DNA of 64,000 nucleotides from Streptomyces sp. Q6 (GCF_036967205.1 NZ_CP146022.1:620001-684000), one strand, 5' to 3'; shown: positions 25,741 through 35,273, numbered from the stretch's first letter. The notes: generated by a model not told the origin, from the sequence alone. Program-made: numbers and translations.

Positions 25741-27536
25741 TCAGTCGCTCTCCGTGGCCTCTTCGGCGTTGCGCCAGACCGTCACGTCGACGGTGACGTA
25801 CCTGCTCGGGTCGCCTGCGCCGGACTTGCCGCGGTAGGTGACCACGGCGATATGGCCCGCGTCGCTGCGGACGCAGATCTGCGATCCGGCGGTGAGCTGG
25901 TCGAGGTTGATCTCCTCGGTGTAGCGGGTCTCCGTGCGGCAGGTCTTCAGCGAGCCTTCCTGCGCGTTGTTGAGGAGGACCAGCTTGCCGTTGTCGGTGC
26001 CGATCTTCCGGTCGTCGGTCGCCGAGCCGTTGTCGTAGTAGTACAGGTCACCGCCCATGTACTGGGCTCCGGTGTCGCCGCCGTCGAGGGGCTTGGGCGG
26101 GCTGTCGCCGAGCTTGAGGTAGTAGTCCTCGGTCAGGTCGATGCCCTGGTAGCTCGCGGGCTTGGGGTCGGGCAGTTTGCCGTTGCTGCCCTTGGCCGTC
26201 CCGCCCGTCCCGCCCGAGCTGCTGGAGCCGCCCGATCCGGACCGGCTGTCGCCCGAGTCCCCCTCGGGGGCCAGGGCGCCGATGACCGCGAGCACGGCGA
26301 ACACCCCGACGACGGCGCCGGCGACGATCAACCCCGTCCGCTTCTTCGGCGGGGGCGGCGTGAGCCACGGCCGGGGGGCGGGCATGCCGGGCGCGTGCGG
26401 GGGCGCGTAGCCGCGGTTCCACTGTGGGGCGGGCACGGGCGTCGGGTACGGGGCGCGGCCCTGGGCCGAGGGTAGGGCGCGGTGTGCGCGTACGGGGACG
26501 GCGGGGGCGTGTGCGGCCCGAAAGCGGTGGGGGCGTGCGGGGGCGCACCGACGGGCGGTGCGGGCGTGGCCGCGGCGGTCGGTGGCGGCGGGGTCGGCGC
26601 GGTCGCGGCGGGCGGCGGGGTCGGCGCGGGCGCGGGCAGACGCAGTCGCTCGGTGATGGAGCCGGCGAAGGTCTGCGGCAGCCAGTCCTCGCCCTGCCGC
26701 AGCGGGGTCGGGGACAGCTCGTGGCACTTCTCGATGATCTCGGTCAGGCTGGGCCGGTCGGCGGGGTCACGACTGAGGCAGTGGGACACCAGCGGCCGCA
26801 GCACGTCGGGGAGTTGGCTGAGGTCGGGGTCCTCGTGGACGATCCGGTAGAGCACCGCGTGCGAGGACCCCTCGCCGAAGGCGGGCGCGCCGATGGCGGC
26901 GAAGGCGGTGATCTGGCCCAGGGCGAACACGTCCGTGGCGGGGGTGATGGTGCCGGCCGCCGCCTGCTCCGGGGCCATGAAGTGCGGTGTGCCGACGGAG
27001 ACGCCGGTGCCGGTCAGCGAGGTCGCGTCGGCCGCGCGGGCGATGCCGAAGTCGATGACCCGCGGCCCGTCACCGGCCAGCAGGACGTTGGCGGGCTTCA
27101 GATCACGGTGCACGATGCCCGCGCCGTGGATCACGTGCAGGGCCTCGGCGACACCGACCGTGAGCAGGAGCGCGCTGCGCAGCGGGAGCGCCCCGTGCTG
27201 GGCGACGGCGTGCGCGAGCGAGGGTCCCGGCACGTACGCGGTGGCCAGCCAGGGCTGGCGCCCCTTCGTGTCGCCGTCGATGACGGGAGCGGTGTAGAGC
27301 CCCTGCACCCGCTGCGCGGAGCTGACCTCCTGCTCGAACCGGCGCCGGAATTCGGGGTCCTGGCTGAACTCGGGACGGATCACCTTCAGCGCGATGGGCC
27401 TGCCGCCCGGCGTGTACGAGAGGTACACCTTGCCCATTCCACCGGCGCCCAGAACGGCGGCCAGCCGGTAGCCGCCCACCACCGGCGGATCATCGGCCCC
27501 GAGCGGCTGGAACAGCTCCGCCGAAGGTGTCACCAT
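25741..27536 (-). pseudogene. Serine/threonine protein kinase with one membrane anchor, broken by a frameshift
   Basis: The first frame (from ATG 27536) has a full Hanks kinase: GAGGMGKVYL, ALKVIRPEF, HRDLKPANVLL, DFGIARA and MAPEQAA. A Pro/Ala-rich linker follows. At the G-run 26470-26472 the frame fails. The other frame picks up the linker (SAQGRAPYPTPVPAPQW), one membrane helix (GLIVAGAVVGVFAVLAVIGA) and a secreted sensor-like domain ending EEATESD at 25741. One added base restores a protein of about 598 residues with the usual PknB-like layout. If the deletion is real, the kinase domain is released from the membrane with an aberrant tail. A sequencing error is equally possible. Confidence 0.8.
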
Positions 27537-27812
27537 GTCGCATCGTCCCCTGCTCAAGGGCGACATGCGCCGCCCGGTCCCCGAAGTCCCCGGAAACATA
27601 TCGAATCAGCGGAGCGATTCCGTGGGCACGGTCGCAACAGTCGCGCTACAACGTGCCGTTGGGCAGCGCGCGAACGCGGGCCTCGGCCGCCGCTCGATTC
27701 CCGGTACCGCTCCCCGCCGTCCGGCACGCCCTTTGTACGGCGTCGGCTCGGCGCGTGCTCCACGCCTGTCCCGAGGACGCTTCCCGCGCGATCGAGGACG
27801 TTTCACGCGCGA
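27537..27812. other. Non-coding stretch before the Lrp gene
   Basis: No convincing gene is present on either strand between the kinase start and the Lrp regulator. The sequence is less GC-biased than its neighbours. It probably holds the promoters of the divergent kinase and Lrp genes. Confidence 0.5.
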
Positions 27813-27845
27813 TTCACGCATCGAACCTCTTGATTCGAGCGTGAA
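27813..27845 (+). promoter_or_regulatory. Inverted repeat ahead of the Lrp/AsnC gene, candidate operator
   Basis: TTCACGCATCGAA (27813-27825) and TTCGAGCGTGAA (27834-27845) are complementary except for one extra base, with an AT-rich 8-base centre. It lies 70 bases before the Lrp-family start and could be the site of autoregulation. Confidence 0.45.
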
Positions 27846-27914
27846 GAACCGGCATCGTGCTCGCATCAGCATCACCGATCACTGTTCCGGCGGCGAAGGG
27901 CGAAGAGGGACTTC

Positions 27915-28355
27915 ATGGACGAGATCGACCGGGCCATCCTGCGGGAGTTGCAGGTGGACGGCCGGATCCCCTACGCCGAGCTGGGGCCGAAGGTGGGCCT
28001 GTCCCCGTCGGCCGCGCGGCTGCGGTTGCAGCGCCTGATCGACGCCAAGGCGGTGCAGGTGGTGGGGGTGACCGACCCGATGACCATGGGCCATCAGTCC
28101 ATGGCGCTGCTCGGCCTGCGCGTCGACGGCGATCCCCGGGCGGTGGCCGACGCGCTCTCCGGGCACGACGAGGTCGTCTACGCGGTCCTGACCGCCGGGA
28201 CCTTCGACCTGTTCGTCGAGGTCGTCTGCGCGCGCCCGCACGACCTGCTCGACTTCGTCAACGACGTCGTCCGGGCCGTCGAGGGCGTCACGTCCGTGGA
28301 GAAGTTCCCGTACTTCGGGATCCACACCCACCGCTTCCTGTGGCACGTCGACTGA
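27915..28355 (+). CDS. Lrp/AsnC-family transcriptional regulator, 146 aa
   Basis: The N-terminal helix-turn-helix is typical: MDEIDRAILRELQVDGRIPY, then AELGPKVGLSPSAARLRLQR. A RAM (ACT-like) effector domain (about residues 70-140) follows, with VVYAVLTAGTFDLFVEVVC. These regulators respond to amino acids and form octamers. The gene is 72 bases upstream of the aminotransferase and amine oxidase genes on the same strand, so it probably controls catabolism of an amino acid or polyamine by them. ATG 27915 is preceded by AGAGGGA. Confidence 0.9.
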   Translation: MDEIDRAILRELQVDGRIPYAELGPKVGLSPSAARLRLQRLIDAKAVQVVGVTDPMTMGHQSMALLGLRVDGDPRAVADALSGHDEVVYAVLTAGTFDLFVEVVCARPHDLLDFVNDVVRAVEGVTSVEKFPYFGIHTHRFLWHVD

Positions 28356-28427
28356 GGCGCCCGACCGCCCCGATCCCACTCCCCCGCCCGCCACCCCGCT
28401 CCGCGCCCCCCTGTCGAGGACTCCGCC

Positions 28428-31400
28428 ATGCCGCACCCCGAACCCCGTACGACGGTCGACTTCTTCGCCGAGGACGCGCTTCCCGTGCCGCGCACCACGC
28501 CGGCCGAGGCCGAGGCCATGGCCCGCAAGGACCTCGGCGTCGACGGCGCGCGGGCGGAACCGCTGGGAAGCCAGCAGGACGCCAACTTCCTGCTGCGGGA
28601 CGGGAACGCGACGGTTCTCGCGGTCCTGAAGATCGCCAACCCGGCGTTCGGTCTCCTGGAGATCGAGGCGCAGGACACCGCCGCCGACCTGATCGCCGAC
28701 GCACACCCCGACCTGCGGATCGCCACGGTCCTACGGCACCCCGACGGCACCCCGCGCCGCACCACGGTCGACACGGACAGTGGGCCCGCGGTCGCCCGTC
28801 TGCTACGGCACCTGCCCGGCGGCACGCTGTCCGGGCCGCGCCACCTGTCACCCCGCACGGTCGCGGCGATGGGCACGATCGCCGCCCAAGTGAGCACCGC
28901 CCTGCGGGAGTTCGGCCATCCGGGCCTCGACCGCGTCCTCCAGTGGGACCCGCGGTACGCCGACCGCGTCGTCGCGACGCTCGCCGGGCACCTCGACGAG
29001 CCCGAGCGACGGGCCGCCGTCGAGGGCGCCACCGCCGAGGCCTGGAGCCGCGTCCAGGAGGTCGCCGACGCGCTGCCGCGCCAGGCCGTGCACCTGGACC
29101 TCACGGACGACAACCTGATCCGCCGTCCCGACAGCCACGTGCCGATACCCGACGGAATCATCGACTTCGGTGATCTGACGACGAGTTGGGCGATCGGCGA
29201 GCTCGCCGTGACGCTCTCCTCCGTCCTCCATCACGACGGCGTCGAACCGCATCACGTGCTCCCCGCCGTCCGCGCCTTCCACGCCGTGCGGCCGCTGTCC
29301 GCCGCGGAGGCCGACGCGCTCTGGCCGCTCGTGGTGCTGCGCGCCGCGGGACTCGTCGTCAGCGGCCGGCAGCAGGCCGCGGTCGACGCGGACAACGCCT
29401 ACGCGACCGCCGCGCTCGACCGCGAGTGGCGGATCTTCGAGCAGGCCGTGCGCGTGCCGCTGCCGGTGATGACCCGGCTCGTCAGGAACGCGGTCGGGCT
29501 CGCCGACACCCCTGTCGCCGCCGCTGCCCCGACGCTCCCGCTGCTGCGCGACATCGCGGCCGACCGCGTCGCCGTACTCGATCTGTCCACGGACTCCGAC
29601 GCCATGGACGCGGGAGCCTGGCTCGCCGCCGACGCCGAGGAGACGATGTCGTCCGCCGCGCTCGCGAGCGGCGCTCACGCGACCGCCACCCGGTACGCGC
29701 GGGCACGGCTGGATCTGGCCCCGGCCCTGTCGACGCGCTCCGGCGCGACGGTCCCCACCGGCATCGACGTGCGACTCGGCCGGGCGACGGTGCTCCAGGC
29801 CCCCGGTGCGGGACAGGTCCTGACGGCGGAGCCCGGACGCGTGGAGCTCACCGAAGCGATCACCGAGGAGGTCGCCCAGCAGCCGGCGCGCGGGCCCTTC
29901 GTGCTGACGGTGTCCTTCCCCGTCACCGTCCCGCCGGCCGCCGGGATCGCCGCGGGCCGGGCGGTCCGGGCGGGCGACGACCTCGTCCGCCTGCCCGCCG
30001 GGAGCCGGGTCCACGTCGCGCTCCGCACGCCCGACAGCCCGGCCCTGCCGCCGCTGGTGCGTCCCGAGTACGCCGAGGGCTGGCTGCCGCTCACCGCCGA
30101 CCCGGCCCCGCTCCTGGGCCTGGCTCCCACGGACCCCGCGCGACGCACCGCCGACCTGCTGGAGCGACGTGATGCCGTGTTCGCGACGGTGCAGGAGCAC
30201 TACTACGCCGAGCCGCCCCGGATCGAGCGGGGCTGGCGCCACCACCTGCTGTCCACCGACGGCCGCTCCTACCTCGACATCGTCAACAACGTCACCCCGC
30301 TCGGCCACGCCCACCCTCGTGTCGAGCAGGCGGTGACCCGGCAGTTGCGGCGGCTGAACACCAACTCGCGGTTCCACTACGCCGCGGTGGTGGAGTTCAC
30401 CGAACGCCTCGCCGCGCTGCTGCCCGAGCCCCTGGACACGGTCTTCCTCGTCAACTCCGGCTCCGAGGCCGTGGATCTGGGCCTGCGCCTCGCCGTCGGC
30501 GCGTCCGGCAGGCCCGACGTGGTCGCCGTGCGCGAGGCGTACCACGGCTGGACGTACGCCTCGGACGCCGTCTCCACCTCCCTCCAGGACAACCCCAACG
30601 CCCTGGCCACGCGCCCGGGTTGGGTGCACACCGTGGACTCGCCCAACCCGTATCGGGGCCGCCACCGCGGGGTTGACGCGGCGCGCTACGCGGCGGAGGC
30701 CGTCGCCGTGATCGACGGTCTCGCGGCCGCCGGGCAGCCGGCCGGGGCGTTCGTCAGCGAGACCTTCTACGGCAACGCCGGCGGGGTCGCCCTGCCCGAC
30801 GGCTATCTGGACCAGGTGTACGCGGCGGTGCGGCGGCACGGCGGTCTGGCCGTCGCCGACGAGGTGCAGGCCGGTTACGGCCGGCTCGGGCACTGGTTCT
30901 GGGGCTTCGAGCAGCAGCGGGTCGTGCCCGACATCGTCTGCGTCGCCAAGGCCATGGGCAACGGACACCCGCTCGGCGCCGTCATCACCACGCGGGAGAT
31001 CGCCGACCGGTACCGCGAGCAGGGCTACTTCTTCTCCTCCACCGGCGGCAGCCCGGTCTCCAGCGTGGTCGGCCTCACCGTCCTGGACGCGCTGCGCGAC
31101 GAGGATCTCCAGGGCAACGCGGTCCGCGTCGGTGGTCACCTCAAGGAGCGGCTCCGGGCCCTGGCGGACCGGCACCGCGTCGTCGGGGCGGTGCACGGTT
31201 CGGGCCTCTACCTCGGCCTCGAACTCGTCCGCGACCGGGCGACCCTGGAGCCCGCCACGGAGGAGACCGCCGAGCTGTGCGACCTGATGCTCGACCTCGG
31301 CGTCGTCGTCCAGCCCACCGGCGACCACCTCAACATCCTGAAGATCAAGCCGCCGCTGTGCATCGACACCGTGGCCGCGGACTTCTTCGCCGACACCCTC

Positions 31401-31436
31401 GACCTGGCCCTCACCCAGCTCGGCCACGCCGGCTGA
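28428..31436 (+). CDS. Three-domain class III aminotransferase with N-terminal phosphotransferase-like domain, 1002 aa
   Basis: Residues about 20-340 form an APH/choline-kinase-like domain, with HLDLTDDNLI as the catalytic loop and IDFGDLTTSW as the metal site. Residues about 370-560 include a PTSINtr/M23-like lipoyl-type segment. Residues about 570-1000 are a PLP aminotransferase of class III: NSGSEAVDLGLRLA, the pocket YHGWTY, ADEVQAGYGR, and the PLP lysine in CVAKAMGNG. This layout is known for AGXT2L/phospholyase-like proteins that act on amino-alcohols or omega-amines. It is co-oriented with an Lrp regulator and an amine oxidase, which suggests catabolism of a polyamine or omega-amino acid. 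Confidence 0.85.
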   Translation: MPHPEPRTTVDFFAEDALPVPRTTPAEAEAMARKDLGVDGARAEPLGSQQDANFLLRDGNATVLAVLKIANPAFGLLEIEAQDTAADLIADAHPDLRIATVLRHPDGTPRRTTVDTDSGPAVARLLRHLPGGTLSGPRHLSPRTVAAMGTIAAQVSTALREFGHPGLDRVLQWDPRYADRVVATLAGHLDEPERRAAVEGATAEAWSRVQEVADALPRQAVHLDLTDDNLIRRPDSHVPIPDGIIDFGDLTTSWAIGELAVTLSSVLHHDGVEPHHVLPAVRAFHAVRPLSAAEADALWPLVVLRAAGLVVSGRQQAAVDADNAYATAALDREWRIFEQAVRVPLPVMTRLVRNAVGLADTPVAAAAPTLPLLRDIAADRVAVLDLSTDSDAMDAGAWLAADAEETMSSAALASGAHATATRYARARLDLAPALSTRSGATVPTGIDVRLGRATVLQAPGAGQVLTAEPGRVELTEAITEEVAQQPARGPFVLTVSFPVTVPPAAGIAAGRAVRAGDDLVRLPAGSRVHVALRTPDSPALPPLVRPEYAEGWLPLTADPAPLLGLAPTDPARRTADLLERRDAVFATVQEHYYAEPPRIERGWRHHLLSTDGRSYLDIVNNVTPLGHAHPRVEQAVTRQLRRLNTNSRFHYAAVVEFTERLAALLPEPLDTVFLVNSGSEAVDLGLRLAVGASGRPDVVAVREAYHGWTYASDAVSTSLQDNPNALATRPGWVHTVDSPNPYRGRHRGVDAARYAAEAVAVIDGLAAAGQPAGAFVSETFYGNAGGVALPDGYLDQVYAAVRRHGGLAVADEVQAGYGRLGHWFWGFEQQRVVPDIVCVAKAMGNGHPLGAVITTREIADRYREQGYFFSSTGGSPVSSVVGLTVLDALRDEDLQGNAVRVGGHLKERLRALADRHRVVGAVHGSGLYLGLELVRDRATLEPATEETAELCDLMLDLGVVVQPTGDHLNILKIKPPLCIDTVAADFFADTLDLALTQLGHAG

Positions 31437-31500
31437 CCGCACCCGTACGACGCCCGTCCCCCTCCCCCGTGAAGATTTCCGTGACAGAGCTCGGAGAAGA

Positions 31501-32841
31501 GTGAAGTTGATGGACACCATCGTCGTCGGCGCGGGCATCGCCGGCCTCACCGCGGCCCGACTCCTGCACGCGGCCGGACGCCGCGTGATCGTGCTCGAAG
31601 CACGCGAGCGCGTCGGCGGCCGGATGTGGACGGACCGCACGGCGGGGTTCTCCGTCGACCGCGGCGCCTCGTGGATCCACGGTCTCACCGGCAACCCGCT
31701 CACGGACCTCGTCCCGGCGTTCGGCATGGAGACCCGCGAGTTCACCGTGGGGAGCTTCCAGGCAGGTGGGCGGCCGATCGCCGACCACGACGCGTCCCGG
31801 CGCCTCCTGGACGACGACGCCACCCGCCGCTGGATCGCCGACGTCGACGCGGCGGACGCGCTCTTCCAGCGGACCATCGCGGACTCCGGGCCCGACGAGA
31901 GCTACGCCGCCGCGGCCGAGCGCACCCTCGCCGCGACCGGCTGGGATCCCGAACGCGCCGACCGGGTCCGCTCGTTCTACCGTCACCGCACGGAGGAGCA
32001 GTGCGGCGCGGAGGTCGAGGACGTCGCCGCGCACGCGCTCGACGAGGACGCCATCGAGGGCGACGAGGTCATCTTCCCCGGCGGCTTCGACGCCCTGCCC
32101 CGCGCGTTCGCCGAGGGCCTCGACGTGCGTACGGGAACGACGGTGACGGCGGTCACCAGGTCGGCGGACGGGGTGCGGGTCGACACGGAGGTCGGGTCCT
32201 TCGACGCCGCCCAGGTGATCGTCACGGTGCCGCTGGGCGTGCTCAAGGCGGGGGCGATCACGTTCACGCCCGCGCTGCCGGACGCCGTCGCGGGGCCGAT
32301 CGACCGGCTCGGCATGGGCGTCTTCAACAAGGTGTTCCTCCAGTTCCCGAAGCGGTTCTGGCAGGACGGCGTCTACGCGATCCGGCAGCACGGCCGGGCC
32401 GGCTTCCCCTGGCACTCCTGGTACGACGTCTCCGTGGTGAGCGGCGAGCCGATGCTGCTGACCTTCGCCGGCGGCGCCTGGGGGCGGGAGATCGAGCGGC
32501 GGACCGACGACGAGGTGGTCGCCTCGGTCCTCGACTCCCTGCGCGCGCTGTACGGTGCCGGTGTCCCCGACCCGGTGGCGCACTGGATCACCCGCTGGGG
32601 CAGCGATCCGCTCGCCCTCGGCTCGTACTCGTACGTCGCCGTCGGTTCCTCGCACGACGACCACGACGCGCTGGCGGGGCCCGTCGACGGCGTGCTCCAT
32701 TTCGCGGGCGAGGCGACCTACGGGCACGAGCCGGCCACCGTGCACGGCGCGCTCCTGTCGGGGCATCGCGCGGCCGAGCGGATTCTCGGTGCACCGGTCT
32801 CGCTCGACCGGCTCACCCGGGACGTGCGCGCCACGAGGTGA
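31501..32841 (+). CDS. FAD-dependent flavin monoamine oxidase, 446 aa
   Basis: The Rossmann motif VVGAGIAGLTAARLL and ARERVGGRMWT at the N-terminus bind FAD. The C-terminus has the second FAD contact (GVLHFAGEATYGHEPATVHG). It resembles polyamine and monoamine oxidases of about 450 residues. It oxidises an amine to the aldehyde with release of H2O2 and ammonia. It follows the aminotransferase gene by 64 bases and is probably co-expressed with it; the oxidase and aminotransferase could act in turn on a diamine. GTG 31501 is taken because of GGAGAAGA just before it; ATG 31510 is possible. A role in the polyketide cluster downstream cannot be excluded. Confidence 0.88.
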   Translation: MKLMDTIVVGAGIAGLTAARLLHAAGRRVIVLEARERVGGRMWTDRTAGFSVDRGASWIHGLTGNPLTDLVPAFGMETREFTVGSFQAGGRPIADHDASRRLLDDDATRRWIADVDAADALFQRTIADSGPDESYAAAAERTLAATGWDPERADRVRSFYRHRTEEQCGAEVEDVAAHALDEDAIEGDEVIFPGGFDALPRAFAEGLDVRTGTTVTAVTRSADGVRVDTEVGSFDAAQVIVTVPLGVLKAGAITFTPALPDAVAGPIDRLGMGVFNKVFLQFPKRFWQDGVYAIRQHGRAGFPWHSWYDVSVVSGEPMLLTFAGGAWGREIERRTDDEVVASVLDSLRALYGAGVPDPVAHWITRWGSDPLALGSYSYVAVGSSHDDHDALAGPVDGVLHFAGEATYGHEPATVHGALLSGHRAAERILGAPVSLDRLTRDVRATR

Positions 32842-32851
32842 CGTCACCCGC

Positions 32852-32883
32852 CCGAGCCGGATTCCAGCGGGGTGCGGTGGAAT
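32852..32883 (+). promoter_or_regulatory. SARP box (weak) upstream of the ABM-domain gene
   Basis: CCGAGCC (32852-32858) and TCCAGCG (32863-32869) are 11 bases apart, then eight bases, then TGGAAT (32878-32883) as a -10. The layout equals that of the stronger boxes in the cluster. Transcription would start close to the ATG at 32890, giving a nearly leaderless mRNA. Confidence 0.45.
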
Positions 32884-32889
32884 GAGCGC

Positions 32890-33174
32890 ATGGTGACGAT
32901 GATCAATCAACTGACCCTGACCGGCGACGAGAAGGCCCTCTTCGCGGTGCTCGACGAGATCTGCGCGCACATGAAGAGGCAGCCGGGCTTCGACTCGCTG
33001 CGGCTGCACCGGTCGCTGCGGACGCCCGAGCGGCTGGTGATGGTGGCCCGGTGGGAGGACGCCGCGGCGCACGCGGCGGCGTCCTCCGGCCCGCGGGTCC
33101 GGGAGTTGTTCGAGCGGCTGCGGGCCGAGGCGCGCACGGATCCCGACGTGTACGAGACGCTGCTCGAAGGGTGA
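32890..33174 (+). CDS. Antibiotic biosynthesis monooxygenase (ABM) domain protein, 94 aa
   Basis: It is short, with a single ferredoxin-like alpha/beta domain of the ABM type: MKRQPGFDSLRLHRSLRTPE, VMVARWEDAAAHAAA, and a helix before DPDVYETLL. ABM enzymes such as ActVA-ORF6 and TcmH oxidise a phenol to a quinone in aromatic polyketide tailoring using O2 without a cofactor, and they dimerise. Placed at the left edge of the type II PKS cluster, it is a good candidate for quinone formation. ATG 32890 has GGTGGA upstream; a GTG at 32872 is less likely. The residues that bind substrate vary in this family, so the exact reaction is inferred. Confidence 0.7.
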   Translation: MVTMINQLTLTGDEKALFAVLDEICAHMKRQPGFDSLRLHRSLRTPERLVMVARWEDAAAHAAASSGPRVRELFERLRAEARTDPDVYETLLEG

Positions 33175-33208
33175 GCGCGGGGGCCGGGGCGCGGGGCTGT
33201 AGTACGGG

Positions 33209-33240
33209 TCGAGCCCGGCTCCAGACAGCGGGGTCATCCT
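33209..33240 (+). promoter_or_regulatory. SARP box and -10 upstream of the flavin monooxygenase gene
   Basis: TCGAGCC (33209-33215) and TCCAGAC (33220-33226) are 11 bases apart. Eight bases later CATCCT (33235-33240) can serve as -10. The spacing is that known for SARP targets such as those of ActII-ORF4 and DnrI. Confidence 0.65.
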
Positions 33241-33262
33241 CCCGGCGGAGGTGGCAGACACC

Positions 33263-34416
33263 ATGTCGGAGCACAGGAGTTCGACGCTCGGTGAACGAGC
33301 GTCACACGTCGCCGAGGTCGCGGCCCGCGGCTCCCGGGCGGCCGAGACCGCGCGGAGGCTCTCGCCGGAGGTGGTGGGCGCCCTGGTGGATGCGGGGTTC
33401 GCCCGGCACTTCGTACCGAAGGCGTACGGAGGCGCGCAGGGCGGGTTCGCCGAGCTGACCGGGGCCGTCGCACGGGTCGGGGAGGGTGCGCGGCGGCGGC
33501 GTGGACCGCGTCGCTCGCCGCGTACGCCGCGCGGTACGCGGCCTTCCTTCCCGAGGCCGGACAGGAGGAGGTGTGGGCGGAGGGACCCGACACGCTCGTC
33601 GCCGGAGCGCTCATCCCGTCGGGCGGGGCGGAGGTCACCGCGGGCGGGTGGCGGCTGACCGGCGCGTGGTCGTACATCAGCGGGGTGCACGTCGCCGACT
33701 GGGTCCTCGCGTGCGCCGCGGTGGCCGGCGCGGACGCGGACGGTCCGGCGCAGGTGCGCTTCTTCGCGGTGCCGCGACGGGACTTCGCGGTCGAGGAGAC
33801 CTGGTTCCCGGTCGGGATGCGGGGCACGGGCAGCGACACGATGGTGCTGACCGACGTCTTCGTGCCCGAGCACCGTTCGTTCGCGCGTGCGGCGGTCCTC
33901 GCGGGCGACGCCCCGGCCTCCGACGCGCGCTGCCACACGGTGCCGATGCACGCGGTGGGCGCGCTGCCGTTCGCGGCGCCGCTGCTCGGGGCCGTCCGGG
34001 GCGCGCTCAGGACGTGGACGGCGCGGACGGCGCTGCGCACCGATGTACGGGGGCGCGCCGTCAGGGAGGTGCGGTCGGTGCAGACCACGCTGGCGCGGGC
34101 GGCGGGCGAGGCGGACGCGGCGGAGCTGCTCCTGCTGCGGACCGCGCGGGTCGCCGACGGTACGGAGACCGTGCCCGAGGGCGCCGCCGCGGTGCGCGGG
34201 GCGCGGGACACGGCGCTCGCCGCCGAACTCCTCGTAGCGGGCGTGGACCGCGTGTTCCGCGCGGGGGGCACTTCCGGGCAGGCCGAGACCGACCCGGTCC
34301 AGCGGTTCTGGCGTGATGTCAACACCGCCGCCACGCATGTGGCGCTCGACTTCGAGTCCAGCGGTGCCGCGTACGGGGCCTGGGCGCTGTCCGGCCGGGA
34401 GGGCGAGGCGCGATGA
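33263..34416 (+). pseudogene. Acyl-CoA-dehydrogenase-like flavin monooxygenase (ActVA-ORF5 type), frameshifted
   Basis: The first frame gives MSEHRSSTLGERASHVAEVA up to TGAVARVGEG. Then, at the G-run 33484-33486, the frame is lost. Adding one base continues as CAAAAWTASLAAYAARYAAF into the second frame, which holds GAWSYISGVHVADWVLAC, FVPEHRSFAR and FRAGGTSGQAETDP to the end. The restored protein is about 384 residues, a class D flavin monooxygenase fold like ActVA-ORF5 and HpaB-type hydroxylases. It would use reduced flavin supplied by the reductase at 45157 to hydroxylate the polyketide. Its stop overlaps the next start (ATGA). If the shift is real, this tailoring step is lost. Confidence 0.78.
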
Positions 34417-35267
34417 ACACGGTTCTGGTGACCGGGGCGACGGGGGCGGTCGGCCGCCACCTGGTGCGGGAACTCCTCGACGCGGGGACCCGGGTGCGGG
34501 CGCTGACCCGCGACGCGGAGCGGGCGGGGTCGGTGCTGCCGGACGGGGCGGAGCCGGTCGTGGGTGATCTGGCGGACGCCGACGCGCTGGGCCGTGCGCT
34601 GAAGGGGGTCGACCGGGCCTACGTGATGCTCGACGCGGACGCGGGGGCGGCGTTCGCCCACGCGGCGAGCCGTGCGGCCGAGCTGCGGCACGTGGTGCTG
34701 CTGTCGGCGTCGGCGGCCGCCGACCCGGGCTACGACAACCCGATGTTCCGCAAGCATGTGGAGGGTGAGCGGCAGCTGCGGGCCAGTGGTGTGCCGACGA
34801 CGTTCCTGCGGCCGGGGGCGTTCAGCACGCTCGCCCTGCACTGGGTGCCCGCCGTGCGCGGCGACGGTGTGGTCAGGGTCGTGTTCCCGCAGCTGTCGGT
34901 GGCGCTGATCGACCCGCGGGACATCGCCGACGTCGCCGCGGTCGCGTTGCGCGGTGCGGTCGACCGGTGGGCGGGGCGCGTCCTGCCGCTGTCGGGACCG
35001 CGGTTGCTCAACATGCACGACAGGGCGCGGATCATCGCAGAGACGGTCGGGCGGCCGCTGCGCGTGGAGCAGGTGCCCGAAGAGGCGTGGGTCCGGGCCG
35101 CGTCGGCGCATCTGCCCGAACCGTACGCGCGGGCCCTGGTGGGGGTGGAGCGGTACTTCACCGAGCGGCCGCCGGGGGTGGCCGGCACGGTGGCGGAGGT
35201 CACCGGGCGTCCCGCGCGGTCGTTCAGGACCTGGGTCACGGACCATCGGGACGCGTTCCTGGGCTGA
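34413..35267 (+). CDS. NmrA-type NAD(P)H-binding reductase, 284 aa
   Basis: The Rossmann motif GATGAVGRHLV at the N-terminus and the short, Tyr-Lys-less active site place it in the atypical SDR (NmrA-like) group. Other landmarks are VVGDLADADALGRAL, LLSASAAADPGYDN and FLRPGAFSTLAL. It overlaps the monooxygenase stop by ATGA, so the two are translationally coupled. In aromatic polyketide clusters such proteins reduce quinones, ketones or double bonds in tailoring. It may stand in for the enoyl reductase expected in a benzoisochromanequinone route, but the substrate is inferred. It ends ahead of a strong bidirectional terminator. Confidence 0.82.
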   Translation: MNTVLVTGATGAVGRHLVRELLDAGTRVRALTRDAERAGSVLPDGAEPVVGDLADADALGRALKGVDRAYVMLDADAGAAFAHAASRAAELRHVVLLSASAAADPGYDNPMFRKHVEGERQLRASGVPTTFLRPGAFSTLALHWVPAVRGDGVVRVVFPQLSVALIDPRDIADVAAVALRGAVDRWAGRVLPLSGPRLLNMHDRARIIAETVGRPLRVEQVPEEAWVRAASAHLPEPYARALVGVERYFTERPPGVAGTVAEVTGRPARSFRTWVTDHRDAFLG

Positions 35268-35273
35268 CGTGAG

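Noticed and set aside
28848-31877. Long minus-strand frame opposite the aminotransferase
   Set aside because: Antisense shadow; plus strand carries all class III aminotransferase motifs.
31411-34338. Minus-strand frame of 975 codons across the amine oxidase
   Set aside because: Shadow of plus-strand genes; no start context and no domain.
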